From Rhodopirellula sp. SM50 (GTDB taxonomy: Bacteria; Planctomycetota; Planctomycetia; Pirellulales; Pirellulaceae): a stretch of DNA of 64,000 nucleotides. A model generated the notes under the pieces. The model was not told where the DNA came from. It worked only from the letters and a program-made list of their open reading frames with translations, and ran no database searches. Position numbers and translations under genes: made by a program. Numbering within the stretch: the stretch's first letter is position 1; each line of letters opens with the position of its first letter. Below are positions 9,083 to 20,619 of the stretch, piece after piece. The stretch covers positions 17,932 to 81,931 of the forward strand of contig NZ_NTFY01000079.1 of NCBI RefSeq assembly GCF_002289565.1, read 5' to 3'.

Positions 9083-9700
9083 TTAGGACTTGTAGATTTC
9101 AGGGTTCAGCGACGGATCGTTGTACATTTTCATTTGACGATACGTCTTGTGTTGTTTCTTTCCGTCGAAGATGTCGACCAGTAATCCTTGCAGCGAATTG
9201 GAAAGATCCGTGTGCTGTTGTTGGCACAGATCGATTCGCGCAGCGACCATGGCTCGGTGATTCGCATCGGCATCTTCGCGATCGAGTTGCTCGCGATAGT
9301 GGTACAGCCGCAGCGACATGATCGACAAACGGTCGATCGCACTGCCAGCGGTCTCGGTGTTGATCGGCGCGGCGGCGGCGGGTCGGACATGCAGCGTACT
9401 GAGCAGTTCGGTGATCGCATCATCCAGCTTTTCGATCATATCGTTTCGCTGTTGATTTAATTTGTCGATCGCCCGTTTCACTTCGGCAATCTTGACATCG
9501 TCGGCGGTCGGGCTGCGGGCGATGTCTTCCTGGTGCCACAGCCGATAGTTGTATTCATGCTGGGTGCACACGAGTTGCTTGAATCCGTCATAGGGATTCT
9601 CGATCGGCCCCTGGTGCCAGGCGGCCACGGTGTCGATTTGCAATTGCGTGATTTCTGAAACCGAGGGCAAACGCGTTGCTGCGAGGGTGGATGCTGACAT
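9083..9700 (-). CDS. DUF4254 domain-containing protein
   Basis: A 205-residue soluble, helical protein matching DUF4254. It carries the family's signature around EYNYRLWHQEDIARSP, the NQQRNDMIEKLDDAI helix, and a C-terminal half rich in charged helices (YREQLDREDADA). I use the ATG at 9700; an in-frame upstream ATG at 9760 would add 20 unconserved residues. No metal or nucleotide motifs are visible. In other genomes the family tends to lie near glycosyltransferase or heptose genes, but that is not the case here. It is convergent with the DUF502 gene, 34 bases apart. Function unknown. Confidence 0.8.
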   Translation of the reverse strand: MSASTLAATRLPSVSEITQLQIDTVAAWHQGPIENPYDGFKQLVCTQHEYNYRLWHQEDIARSPTADDVKIAEVKRAIDKLNQQRNDMIEKLDDAITELLSTLHVRPAAAAPINTETAGSAIDRLSIMSLRLYHYREQLDREDADANHRAMVAARIDLCQQQHTDLSNSLQGLLVDIFDGKKQHKTYRQMKMYNDPSLNPEIYKS

Positions 9701-9804
9701 GGTGCTGAAAGGCCGGCTGGAAGCCGAGGCGAGCGAGGGAGCGAAATGAAGCACCCGCATTGTGCGGATTCTCGCGGATCATTGCGAGAGCAATCCGACG
9801 GCAC

Positions 9805-9843
9805 AAAAAAAGCCCGGGTTGCCTGCTGTCAGGAAACCCGAGC
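9805..9843 (-). terminator. Intrinsic terminator of the ilvN-ilvC operon
   Basis: On the minus strand GCTCGGGTT pairs with AACCCGGGC (one G-T wobble), then seven T. It lies about 190 bases beyond the ilvC stop; the MITE-like element at 9876-10010 separates the two. Confidence 0.8.
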
Positions 9844-9875
9844 CGTTGTCATCGCCAGATGGACGATCCCCGTCA

Positions 9876-10010
9876 GGCAACGCTGTGAAGCATGTTTAGC
9901 GGCAGGGCGCGAGCCCTCCGGTGTTTTGGCAGAGATGAAGAACCGGAGGGCTCGCGCCCTGCCGCTAAAACCTCAAGAAACACATGGAAAAAATGCTTCA
10001 CAGCGTTGCC
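9876..10010. mobile_element. MITE-like palindromic element (family A, complete copy)
   Basis: A 135-bp element. The terminal inverted repeats are perfect over 18 bases: GGCAACGCTGTGAAGCAT at 9876-9893 and its complement at 9993-10010. Immediately outside, CGTCA occurs on both sides (9871-9875, 10011-10015), as a 5-bp target duplication would. Inside, TTAGCGGCAGGGCGCGAGCC pairs with GGCTCGCGCCCTGCCGCTAA as a second, inner palindrome. No open frame is present, so it would need a transposase in trans. Partial copies of the inner part recur at 31602-31870, 37369-37396, 55693-55880 and 59937-60085. Confidence 0.75.
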
Positions 10011-10029
10011 CGTCAGGGCCTGGGCTGGA

Positions 10030-11632
<1,603 letters not shown>

Positions 11633-12087
11633 CAGTCCGGTTTTGACCGTGAAAGGGAAAGAAAGTCCTGAAATTTGAGCCCGGTAGGATAATTTTGCGA
11701 GGTCAGACCAGCAAGGGCCTGATCCCCGGCCCTCCCCGTGCACCTTGCACCCGGGCAGAGGGGAGCCGCGAAAGAGTCGCGGAGGAGACCCAAAGGAAAC
11801 TCTGTGCGAACAGACAAAACCGGCCCCGCCGGGGTTCAGCCCGAACCGTCTGGCGGCGTTCCGCCCCGCGTTTTCCATACTCCCGACGCGTTTACGGCCG
11901 CAAAAACGACGCCTCACCGCCATCTGCGACCGTTCACGCGGTGAAGCATTTTTCAGCGGTCGGGCGTTCGTTCACCGATGCACTCCGGGCGTTTCATGCA
12001 GGCAGATTCGCATCGGGACAATCACACCGGGATCCCAACAGCTCTTAGAATTTGGTGGATTGGTCCTTATTCCCGTGGAGAAATCTG
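11633..12087. other. Divergent intergenic region ilvN / secreted nitrilase gene
   Basis: No gene is seen. The ilvN side is GC-rich and can form several short hairpins: GTGCA-cct-TGCAC near 11733-11745, CCGCGA-TCGCGG near 11770-11787, and CCCC-gcc-GGGG near 11825-11836. These could shape an ilvN leader. I found no leader peptide rich in Leu/Ile/Val codons, so classical attenuation is not supported. Confidence 0.5.
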
Positions 12088-13470
12088 ATGTGTTTGAACC
12101 GTTTCCCGCTGGTCGTGTTGGTCTCGCTGGCCTTGCTGGGATCCACGCCATCGGCGTCCGTGGACGCGACGGCGGAAGACTGGACGAGCCTGGCCCCGCG
12201 CGAGGAGATTGAACCGATCTTTCAAACGAAGCCCTCCGCCGATGGGGACCCGACCGGGCTTGAACTCATTATCCGAGCGGACGATCGCCAGGGGCTCAGC
12301 GGGCATTGGCGACGCAGCGTCCCCGTCGTCGGCGGTCGGCACTACCAATTCTCGGTGCTGCGGAAAACCGACGGGATCGAACACCCCCGCCGCTCCGCGA
12401 TCGCGCGGCTGCTGTGGCGTGACTCAAACGGCCAAAAAGTCAAACATGCCGCGCCGGCAATCGACTCCTTTCGCCGAGGGATTCGGCCACAGTCGGAACC
12501 GGAGTTTCCCGCGGTGGTGGGAACACACGACGGTTGGGACGAACTGGCGGGCGTCTACTTGGCACCGCCCGACGCTGCCACGGCGACGATCGAACTGCAT
12601 TTTCGCTGGGGCGATCCGCACTCGTCGGTCCACTGGAAGCAGGCACGGCTGGAACCGGCGCCGGCTCCGCAAAAAAACCTGGTTCGTCTGGCGACCATCC
12701 ACTACCAACCACGTGGCGGTGAAACCTCGATGGACAAATGCCGCCAGTTCGCGCCGCTGATCGAGCAAGCTGCCGACCAGAACGCCGACCTGGTGGTGCT
12801 ACCGGAAACCTTGACCTACTACGGCACGAAGGGAACCTATGCCGACGCTGCCGAGCCGATCCCCGGTCCGTCGACGGACTATTTTGCCGAGTTGGCCAAG
12901 CAACATGACGTGTACATTGTCGCCGGACTGCACGAACGTGACGGGCATTTGATTTACAACGTCGCCGTCCTGTTGGGACCCGACGGAAACCTCGTCGGCA
13001 AGTACCGCAAGGTCTGCTTGCCCCGCAGCGAAATCGAAGGCGGCATCATGCCCGGAAACGAATACCCGGTCTTCTCGACGCGATTCGGCAAGGTCGGCAT
13101 GATGGTCTGCTACGACGGCTTCTTTCCCGAAGTCGCGCGGGAACTGGCCAACCAAGGCGCCGACGTCATCGCCTGGCCGGTTTGGGGATGCAATCCGCTG
13201 TTGGCCCAGGCGCGGGCATGTGAAAACCACGTCTACGTGGTCAGCAGCACGTACACCCAGTCGACCGACGACTGGATTCGATCAGCGATCTACGGGCTGG
13301 ACGGCACGACCCTCGCCGCCGCGGAAGAGTTCGGAACGATTGCGATCGCGGAAGTTGATCTGAACCAGCCGCATCACTGGCACTCCCTCGGCGATTTCAA
13401 AGCCCAGCTTCCCGCCCATCGTCCGGTGGCGGTTGGAGAGGGAGTGGCAGAATCATACGGGGCAGAATGA
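12088..13470 (+). CDS. Exported carbon-nitrogen hydrolase (nitrilase superfamily)
   Basis: A 460-residue protein with an N-terminal signal peptide (MCLNRFPLVVLVSLALLGSTP, Ala-rich cleavage region near residue 25). An unusual beta-rich domain of about 170 residues follows, then a nitrilase-superfamily domain (about 190-450). The catalytic triad is visible: E240 in VVLPETLTYY, K308 in YRKVCLPRSE, C341 in MVCYDGFFPE. Nitrilase-superfamily enzymes cleave amide, nitrile or carbamoyl C-N bonds; most are cytosolic, so an exported one is noteworthy. The N-terminal domain resembles a carbohydrate-binding jelly-roll (FRWGDP, SVHWKQARLEPA), by eye only. ATG at 12088 follows GGAG; earlier in-frame starts precede the signal peptide. 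Substrate not known. Confidence 0.85.
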   Translation: MCLNRFPLVVLVSLALLGSTPSASVDATAEDWTSLAPREEIEPIFQTKPSADGDPTGLELIIRADDRQGLSGHWRRSVPVVGGRHYQFSVLRKTDGIEHPRRSAIARLLWRDSNGQKVKHAAPAIDSFRRGIRPQSEPEFPAVVGTHDGWDELAGVYLAPPDAATATIELHFRWGDPHSSVHWKQARLEPAPAPQKNLVRLATIHYQPRGGETSMDKCRQFAPLIEQAADQNADLVVLPETLTYYGTKGTYADAAEPIPGPSTDYFAELAKQHDVYIVAGLHERDGHLIYNVAVLLGPDGNLVGKYRKVCLPRSEIEGGIMPGNEYPVFSTRFGKVGMMVCYDGFFPEVARELANQGADVIAWPVWGCNPLLAQARACENHVYVVSSTYTQSTDDWIRSAIYGLDGTTLAAAEEFGTIAIAEVDLNQPHHWHSLGDFKAQLPAHRPVAVGEGVAESYGAE

Positions 13471-13491
13471 TGTTCTGACCGCTCAGATCTC

Positions 13492-13616
13492 TGCCTCGTT
13501 CCAAGGCTCCGCCTTGGAACGCACTGCGGCTGTGGCTCCCGCCACACACGCTGCGTACGAGCCGAGGCGGAGCCTCCGGAAATACCCGTTCCCAGGCAGA
13601 GCCCGGGAACGAGGCA
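13492..13616. repeat. Palindromic repeat, family D copy 1
   Basis: TGCCTCGTTCC at one end and GGAACGAGGCA at the other are exact reverse complements. The interior repeats GGCTCCGCC-type and CCAGGCAGAGCC-type segments. Related sequence recurs at 52188-52301, about 60091-60147 and 60322-60350. Confidence 0.75.
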
Positions 13617-13631
13617 AGATGAATTCAAAGG

Positions 13632-14180
<549 letters not shown>

Positions 14181-14217
14181 GCGGTGGTCTCCTGAAAGGT
14201 CCTGCGGTGGAAGGAGT

Positions 14218-14850
14218 TCAGTTGGCGACCGGTGCCGGCGGGGCCGCCGTCGGTGTCGGCAAAGCCTCCGACGGGGACCGATAGTAGTCCGCGGCATCGA
14301 CGGGTGCATCCACCGCGGGCTCGGCAACCGGTGCCGGCAGGACCGATGCCTGGCCGGGCTGCAATGCCATCGGCGCGGCGGCACATCCGCTATCGCAGCC
14401 CGCTCCGGCCCCACAGGAACCTGCGCACGGACCGGGGCAGCAGCCGCAGCGATCCTTCTTTTCCGCCGTCCAGGTGTACTTGCAGGCGGGGCACTTGTAC
14501 TTTTCAGTCTTCAGCACGCAGACCTTGCGGACGCGGGCTCCGTTGTGCACGCACGCGGTGCAACCGAGTCCGTCGCAGGCACTGCACGACGCACAGGCAG
14601 CCTTCTTGGCTTTCTGCCACGGAAAGACAACTCGCGGGATACAGATCGCTTTGGATTCGACGGTAAAACACGTCTTTTCCTCTTCGACTTGTTCGGCATC
14701 GAGTTTGCAAACATGGTCGCACACGGGGCAGCACGCACAGCCGGTTTCATCGAGCAGTTTACCGCCGAGGGCAAAGGCACTGTGGCAATCGAGCAGGCAG
14801 AGCGTGGCGGCCAGCAACAGGGCGGGGAGAATACTTTTATGAATGGACAT
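14218..14850 (-). CDS. Cysteine-rich secreted protein
   Basis: A 210-residue protein with a signal peptide (MSIHKSILPALLLAATLCLL, cleavage after the Ala-rich stretch). The mature part is dense in cysteine pairs: CACCPVCDHVC, CASCSACDGLGCTACV, KCPACKY, then CGCCPGPCAGSCGAGAGC. This arrangement could bind metals or form disulfides in the periplasm. It ends with a long Ala/Pro-rich tail (about residues 165-210), typical of a linker or wall-associated segment. ATG at 14850 follows AAGAAG; an upstream ATG at 14886 adds 12 residues. It lies between the porin and isochorismatase genes on the same strand. I do not recognise a named family. Confidence 0.75.
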   Translation of the reverse strand: MSIHKSILPALLLAATLCLLDCHSAFALGGKLLDETGCACCPVCDHVCKLDAEQVEEEKTCFTVESKAICIPRVVFPWQKAKKAACASCSACDGLGCTACVHNGARVRKVCVLKTEKYKCPACKYTWTAEKKDRCGCCPGPCAGSCGAGAGCDSGCAAAPMALQPGQASVLPAPVAEPAVDAPVDAADYYRSPSEALPTPTAAPPAPVAN

Positions 14851-14917
14851 GACTTCTTCTTGCAGTGGAGTGGTTTGTGAAAACACCCGTTGGGGTGTTG
14901 GACAATCGAACAGATCG

Positions 14918-16483
14918 TTAGAAGTCGATCATGTAACGGAAACCGAGGATGCTGAAGTCGCCATCGATACCGGCGGCCAACGGCACAGCCGAGCGACCTT
15001 GGCCGGCGTTCTCGATTTCACCCATCACCATGTTGGCTTGGATCTTGGAGTACGCGGTCCAGTACCAGTTCAGACCGGCCGTCAACGCATACCCTTGTCC
15101 GCCGCGGATATCGGAATCGGACAAATCCAGGTAGTCCGCACGCAGCCCCATGCCCAACGCGCCCCACCCCCTGCCGGTGCCGCCGGTGCAGCGGTCGACG
15201 ACGAAGAAGTTTTCGAAGGGTTTGACGCGATCGATCGTTCCTGAACTTCGCTTCAGCGGAATGTGCTCTCCGGTCAGGAAGTAGTGTGCGAACAGGTAGC
15301 CGCCATGGAATGTCAGGTTGCTGCCGTTGAACCCGCCCAACGCGTCACGCTGCATCCAGGTGGTGAAGTACTCACCGGTGATCTGAAGCGCGCCGATGTT
15401 CAACATCGACTCAAAGGCGAGTTGTTGGTAGCCCTCGGCACCGAGGATCCGCCCGGTGTCCCACCATCGCGAATCGCTTCGCGCCAACGGTCGCGTTCGG
15501 AAACGTCCTTCGTTGGCGTTTTGGTCATTGTCCAATTGGCCGTCGCCATCGGTTTGGTTGACCGACCCGGCGATCCCCCAGTGCCAATAGCCACGCCCGC
15601 CACTGATTTCGTCGTACCAGGGACTGCCCGACAGACGACCATACAAACCGCATTCGTCAAAGTCACCGCGATAGCGTCCGTCTCGGCTGATGTTCTCGAG
15701 CAGAAACGCACCGTAGCGCCAGTGGATCGATTCGTCATCGGTCAGGCCGTACATGCAAACGCCCAACCGACGGGCGTCTTCGTTGAACGTTTCCACCGCC
15801 AGCGGTCGTTCGGCGAACACGTTGTGCCGGCTACTGTTGAGGTGATCGAGACCGATGGGTCGTTTTTGATTCCCGATCAGCAGGGTTTGATTGTGCGGAA
15901 GCTCATTGAATCCGAGATAGACATCCTTGATCTCCGCGGAGCTCGGATTGTTGAAGTCGATCTGGATGCGGTACAACATGTTGCCGGGCACATCCCCGGT
16001 CCAGGTCAGACGAATCCGACGGAAGTCCCAGCGGTCTTCCGGATCGTCCGTCGGATCACCCGTCTCCAATTCGTTGATCCCCGCATCGCTGTCGAGGAAA
16101 TTCCAATTGTCCAGGTGAACCCGTCCGTTGAGCTTGTATGACGGCTTCTTCTTTTTGGCGTCGGCGTCGCTCTTCAGCTTGTCTTGGTACTTTTCCCACG
16201 ACGACTCCAAATCGCCGACGCGGCCGAGCAGTTTTTCGTAGTCCTTCAAGGGAACCGTTCCGCCATCGACGACCGCGTCGGATGCGGACGGCTCGACCCC
16301 CGAATCAATCAACCCGCCATCATCGACCGGGTTCAAACGGGCGGTTTGGTAGACCGGCGCCGCGTTGTCGATCGGCATGCCGAAAATCGTATCGTCGGCG
16401 TTGACCGCCGCAGTGCCAAAGCACGTCGCCAGCGCCAGCGCGAGCGAGAATCGCCGCGAGCGCGCACCATGAGTTTTCTTCAT
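14918..16483 (-). CDS. OprP/OprO-type outer-membrane porin
   Basis: A 521-residue protein with a signal peptide (residues 1-29, ending AAVNA/DD). A short coiled coil follows (about 80-110, DYEKLLGRVGDLESSWEKY). The remainder is a beta-barrel with alternating aromatic strands, RIRLTWTGDVPGNMLYRIQIDF and QNANEGRFRTRPLARSD among them. The layout (periplasmic coiled coil, then an FDFNN-like strand, then GNQKRPIGLDHL) matches the phosphate-selective porin O/P family, common in planctomycetes. The C-terminus ends FRYMIDF, an aromatic terminal residue as expected for barrel assembly. The cargo specificity (phosphate or otherwise) cannot be inferred. It precedes the Cys-rich protein gene on the same strand. 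Confidence 0.88.
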   Translation of the reverse strand: MKKTHGARSRRFSLALALATCFGTAAVNADDTIFGMPIDNAAPVYQTARLNPVDDGGLIDSGVEPSASDAVVDGGTVPLKDYEKLLGRVGDLESSWEKYQDKLKSDADAKKKKPSYKLNGRVHLDNWNFLDSDAGINELETGDPTDDPEDRWDFRRIRLTWTGDVPGNMLYRIQIDFNNPSSAEIKDVYLGFNELPHNQTLLIGNQKRPIGLDHLNSSRHNVFAERPLAVETFNEDARRLGVCMYGLTDDESIHWRYGAFLLENISRDGRYRGDFDECGLYGRLSGSPWYDEISGGRGYWHWGIAGSVNQTDGDGQLDNDQNANEGRFRTRPLARSDSRWWDTGRILGAEGYQQLAFESMLNIGALQITGEYFTTWMQRDALGGFNGSNLTFHGGYLFAHYFLTGEHIPLKRSSGTIDRVKPFENFFVVDRCTGGTGRGWGALGMGLRADYLDLSDSDIRGGQGYALTAGLNWYWTAYSKIQANMVMGEIENAGQGRSAVPLAAGIDGDFSILGFRYMIDF

Positions 16484-16837
16484 CGCTTCGTTGTCATCCG
16501 TGAACAGTCGCGACGAGCATGAAGTACCGATCCATCAGTACCTGATTAGCCACTCGCCCTGAGTTGATGGGAACAGGCTCGGGATACGCCCCTCTTCCCA
16601 GTTCAGCCATCGTCGTATGCGGCACAAAACAATTCGTCGGTGTAACAAGTTTTGCCGCGGACACGGATCCCCCACTCTGACGACGCGTTCGACCGTTGTT
16701 TGCGAATCAATTCGCAACACCGTCACCATCGATACGCCTTGGCGCGATTCGCCGTCCTGTCCCCCCGAATCGTCACAGCTTCCCAACCATCCGTCCGATC
16801 ATGAAGATCGCGTGAAGCACAGATGAAGAACCGGCGA
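16484..16837. other. Intergenic region upstream of the porin gene
   Basis: No gene is seen. A near-perfect palindrome TTGCGAAT-CA-ATTCGCAA lies at 16700-16717, a plausible operator or hairpin. The porin promoter is expected in the left part but no clear -35/-10 pair is visible. Confidence 0.5.
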
Positions 16838-17263
16838 TCATGACGCGATCAGCGCGAGGTAGCGAATCAACCGATGCGGCGACTGAGCATCCGTGTTGTC
16901 CAACGCAATCGTCAACAACTCGCCTGCCGCCTTCTGTCGCTGCGGCTCGCCGACGCCCGCGTCATCAAGCCGACGGATCATCTCCTGACAGACCGCTTGG
17001 GTGAAAACGGAGCGCGAAGTGGATCCGTTGTTGATCGCCCGCAGAGCCCCGACCACCGCGGAGTCAGTGAGCGCTGCCTCTCGCTCAGCGACGTGGAGCA
17101 CGGCGTCAATCAGCAATTGGGGGACATCGACACCATCCGGCTGACGTCGATTCGCGTCGCTTGGGGCGGTCTGCCGGTCGGGGCTGCAACCGGCCTGATT
17201 TCGGCGGCGACGGCGGCGATCAGCCGCCTTGAGATTGGAGCGTAACTTCGGTGATTTCGGCAT
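16838..17263 (-). CDS. Hypothetical protein
   Basis: A 141-residue frame starting at ATG 17263 (MPKSPKLRS). The first 40 residues are very basic, with a run of Arg (DRRRRRRNQ). The last 85 are helical and acidic-basic mixed (LLIDAVLHVAEREAAL, IRRLDDAGVGEPQRQKAAGELL), resembling an ordinary folded domain. No motif or family is recognised and there is no strong ribosome binding site. Upstream in-frame codons extend to 17479 but the added residues look non-coding. It could be a small DNA- or RNA-binding protein by its charge alone. Confidence 0.45.
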   Translation of the reverse strand: MPKSPKLRSNLKAADRRRRRRNQAGCSPDRQTAPSDANRRQPDGVDVPQLLIDAVLHVAEREAALTDSAVVGALRAINNGSTSRSVFTQAVCQEMIRRLDDAGVGEPQRQKAAGELLTIALDNTDAQSPHRLIRYLALIAS

Positions 17264-17540
17264 GGAAGGGCACCGCCGGCGAAGACAGGGAGAAGCTGCA
17301 GGTTCATCAGTAGTAATAGAGAAGGCGTCAAGTGCGAGTGTAATCCGTCGACAGGTCAGAAGAAAACTCTCACGCCCGTTCCGCCCCCCCCACATAAGCG
17401 TTGCCGTTTCTGTCGGTTGTGCCGCGGAGGATGAGTCGATCCCACGGTGGTGCCGCGGGATTTGAAACACACGGACCATTCAATGAGCTAGCTTCGAGAA
17501 GCCATTTTAGACAGACCGCTCCTTGGGCCCGCTTTTTCGC

Positions 17541-18350
17541 ATGATCCACGTTCAACATCTGACCAAGACGTATGAGGATCTCCAGCGTGGCCGCTTCGTG
17601 GCCGTTGACGGCATCTCGTTTTCGGTGCAGAAGGGCGAGATTTTTGGTTTGCTGGGACCGAACGGGGCGGGCAAAACCACGGTGCTGCGGATCTTGAGCA
17701 CGGTGCTCGAACCCACCGAGGGCATCGCCACCGTCGCCGGGTATGATGTGGTTCGCGACTCGGCCGAAGTCCGTCGGCACATCGGGTTCGTCAGCAACAA
17801 CACGGCCATCTACGACCGCATGACCGCCTGGGAGATGGTGGAGTATTTCGGACGACTTCACGGGATGAAGGCCGCGCGATTGAAAGGGCGTTTGGAAGAT
17901 CTGTTTGATCAATTGCGAATGAACGACTTTCGTGATGTCCCCGGCGGCAAGATGTCCACCGGGATGAAGCAAAAGGTTTCGATCGCACGGGCGATGATTC
18001 ACGACCCGCCTGTCCTGGTGTTTGACGAAGCGACGTTGGGCCTGGATGTGCTGGTCGCCCGCAATTTGCTAGGCGTGATTCGATCGCTGCGTGAGGCCGG
18101 CAAGTGCCTGATCTTCTCGACGCACATCATGAGCGAGGTGGAACGGTTGTGCGATCGGATTGCGATCATGTATTGCGGCAAGATTCTCGACAGCGGCACC
18201 CTCGAAGAACTTCGAGACCGCCATCGCGAAGATGACTTTGAAGAGCTTTTCTTTGGGTTGCTCAGCCAACACGAACAAGAGATGCGCGTCGGCGGACGAA
18301 TCGATCATCCGTCGTCGGCCAACCACGGGGTGGGAGAACAACTGGTATGA
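17541..18350 (+). CDS. natA: ABC transporter ATP-binding protein, NatA-like
   Basis: The ATPase subunit of an ABC-2 type exporter, 269 residues. Walker A is GPNGAGKTT (39-47). The signature loop is MSTGMKQK, as is common in NatA/CcmA-like proteins, Walker B VLVFDEAT, and the switch His is in STHIMSE. The start at ATG 17541 gives [10 protein letters not shown], the usual first strand; the TTG/GTG codons upstream add only six residues. It overlaps the permease gene by four bases (ATGA), so the two are translationally coupled and form one complex. In Bacillus NatAB exports Na+; the substrate here may differ. Confidence 0.93.
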   Translation: MIHVQHLTKTYEDLQRGRFVAVDGISFSVQKGEIFGLLGPNGAGKTTVLRILSTVLEPTEGIATVAGYDVVRDSAEVRRHIGFVSNNTAIYDRMTAWEMVEYFGRLHGMKAARLKGRLEDLFDQLRMNDFRDVPGGKMSTGMKQKVSIARAMIHDPPVLVFDEATLGLDVLVARNLLGVIRSLREAGKCLIFSTHIMSEVERLCDRIAIMYCGKILDSGTLEELRDRHREDDFEELFFGLLSQHEQEMRVGGRIDHPSSANHGVGEQLV

Positions 18351-20617
18351 GCGATTCGTCCCGAGCGATTCGACGGCAAGCAGAACTGGCCGACAAGCCT
18401 CGCGCGTCCGCGGTTTGGCTGATCTACATGCGTGAGATGCGGGACCAACTGCGTGACCGCCGAACACTGTTCACCATCGCCGTGCTGCCGATCATGCTGT
18501 ATCCGCTGGTCGGCATGCTGCTGTTGCAGATCGCTCAGTTCACCCGCCAAAACCCGACCTCGGTCTGCGTCATCGGCACCGAGAACATCGAAGGGGCGCC
18601 GCCCCTGTTCGAGGGCGAAATGTTTGCCCCCGAATTGATCGAGCAGCCCGATGCGTTGGAGCTTCTGACCTATCGCTGGGACGAACTGTCGGCCGATCGA
18701 CCGGTTCGTGACAAAGCCAACGAGTGGGTCAAGAGCGGTGCGTTTGATTTGGTCGTGTTGATCCCGCCCGCCTTCAAAAACAATGAACTGATGGGCGACC
18801 TGGTCGGGACAGAAACGAAGTCGACCTCGGCAGAAGAGAACCGCGATTCGGACATCGAACTGTTGTTCAACGTGGGTAGCGACCAGTCCGTCGTCGCCAG
18901 ACAACGTGTCGCCGGGGTGCTGGCGGCCTGGCGAGGCGAATGGATCAAAGAGCGTTTGTCCGGCGTCGGCATCGACGCCGAAATGTTACTGCCCTTTGAG
19001 TGGTCCGACACCGACATCGCACCCGAGCGGACGCGTGAAGCGGCGTTCTGGAGCAAACTGCTGCCGTTCATCATGCTCGTCTGGGCGATGACCGGCGCGT
19101 TTTATCCAGCCGTCGACTTGGTCGCCGGAGAGAAGGAACGGGGAACGCTCGAAACGCTGCTGTGCAGCCCCGCGCTGCGGAGCGAAATCGTCTGGGGAAA
19201 ACTGGGCGCGGTCGCTTCGTTCAGCATGTTGACCGCCCTGCTGAACGCCGGAAGCATGCTGCTGACCAGCTCACTGGTCTTTCAACACATGGGTGTCGGT
19301 GGTGCCGGCGCCGCATTGGGCTCACCGCCACTGGTGCCGATGCTTTGGTTGTTCGTCGCACTCGTGCCGCTGTCCTGCCTGTTCAGCGCGCTTGCCCTGG
19401 CGGTCGCGGCGATGGCCCAGAGCAGCAAAGAGGGACAGTACTATTTGATGCCGCTGATGATGGTGACGTTGCCGTTGGTGATGTTACCGATGCTGCCCGG
19501 CACGACGTTGAATATCGGCACCAGCCTGATCCCCGTCTCGGGGATGTTCTTGCTGGTCCGCGCCTTGGTCGAAGGCCAATATGGGACCGCATTGTTTTAT
19601 GTTCCGATGGTGGCAACGGTCACCGGAAGCTGTTTGTGGCTGGCCGCCCGTTGGGCCCGACGCCAATTCGAAGACGAAGCGGTGTTGTTCGGCGGCGGCG
19701 AACAATGGGAACTCGGGATGTGGGTGCGGCACTTGTGGCGAGATCGACAAATCGCGGCAACCCCCGCGCAGGCCTACGCCTGTGGCGCGATCGTGCTGGT
19801 CACCTTGTTCTTTGCCCGGTTGACGATTTCGGAAATGCCGCAGGATTTTGCCGGCATCGCGAAACTGGTGATGATGCCACAGGTTCTGATCGTATTCCCG
19901 GCGCTGATCATGGCGACGATGCTGACGACCTCGGTCCGCCAGAGCTTGCGACTGCGGATGCCGCACTGGACCACACTACCGCTGGCGGTCCTGTTCGGTG
20001 TCACGCTGCACCCGAGCTATGTGATGCTGTCCAAGATGATCAACCACGTCTATCCGGTCAGCGAGCAAGCGGCCGCGGCGATGAAACCCTTCGCCGAACA
20101 GATCGCATCGGCGCCTTGGGCGGCCGTCGTGCTGCTGATGGCGTTGGTGCCGGCGGTTTGCGAAGAACTCGCGTTTCGAGGATTCATCTTCGGCGGACTG
20201 GTTCGCGAAAAAGGCAAACTCCGCGCGGTGGTGTTGACCGCCGTCATGTTCGGAATCTCACACGGCGTTTTGCAACAGTCGATCGCCGCGTCCGTGATGG
20301 GCGTCGCACTCGGCTGGATCACGCTGCGAACCGGAAGCATCGTCCCCTGCATCTTGATCCACTTCACCAACAATGCGTTGTCCGTTTCACTGGGCCGCAT
20401 CGCGGACAGCGGTTGGTCGGGCGCATCGGTCTTTCTGACGCAGACCGAACTGGGCCCGTCCTATCAGCCATTCTGGACGCTGATCAGCATGGGGATCGCG
20501 GTGACCTGCCTGCTGTACTTCGGAACGGTTTCGCCGGCGACCGATGAGAGCGAATCGGAATTGCTCGGTTCACACCACGACTACGTCGACCCCACCGCGT
20601 CACTCGCCTCGGCCTAG
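18347..20617 (+). CDS. natB: NatB-like ABC permease fused to a CPBP-family protease
   Basis: A 756-residue fusion. Residues 1 to about 440 are an ABC-2 permease with an N-terminal helix ([20 protein letters not shown]), a large extracytoplasmic loop, and a cluster of helices ending with the ABC-2 signature [16 protein letters not shown]. Residues about 500-740 form a CPBP (Abi/CAAX protease-like) domain. The intramembrane metalloprotease motifs are present: EELAFRGF (E606, E607), FGISHG with H639 and HFTNN with H672. All expected catalytic residues are retained, so the protease part may be active. This fusion is known in planctomycetes, but its role is unknown. It is coupled to the NatA-like gene. 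Confidence 0.9.
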   Translation: MSDSSRAIRRQAELADKPRASAVWLIYMREMRDQLRDRRTLFTIAVLPIMLYPLVGMLLLQIAQFTRQNPTSVCVIGTENIEGAPPLFEGEMFAPELIEQPDALELLTYRWDELSADRPVRDKANEWVKSGAFDLVVLIPPAFKNNELMGDLVGTETKSTSAEENRDSDIELLFNVGSDQSVVARQRVAGVLAAWRGEWIKERLSGVGIDAEMLLPFEWSDTDIAPERTREAAFWSKLLPFIMLVWAMTGAFYPAVDLVAGEKERGTLETLLCSPALRSEIVWGKLGAVASFSMLTALLNAGSMLLTSSLVFQHMGVGGAGAALGSPPLVPMLWLFVALVPLSCLFSALALAVAAMAQSSKEGQYYLMPLMMVTLPLVMLPMLPGTTLNIGTSLIPVSGMFLLVRALVEGQYGTALFYVPMVATVTGSCLWLAARWARRQFEDEAVLFGGGEQWELGMWVRHLWRDRQIAATPAQAYACGAIVLVTLFFARLTISEMPQDFAGIAKLVMMPQVLIVFPALIMATMLTTSVRQSLRLRMPHWTTLPLAVLFGVTLHPSYVMLSKMINHVYPVSEQAAAAMKPFAEQIASAPWAAVVLLMALVPAVCEELAFRGFIFGGLVREKGKLRAVVLTAVMFGISHGVLQQSIAASVMGVALGWITLRTGSIVPCILIHFTNNALSVSLGRIADSGWSGASVFLTQTELGPSYQPFWTLISMGIAVTCLLYFGTVSPATDESESELLGSHHDYVDPTASLASA

Positions 20618-20619
20618 TC

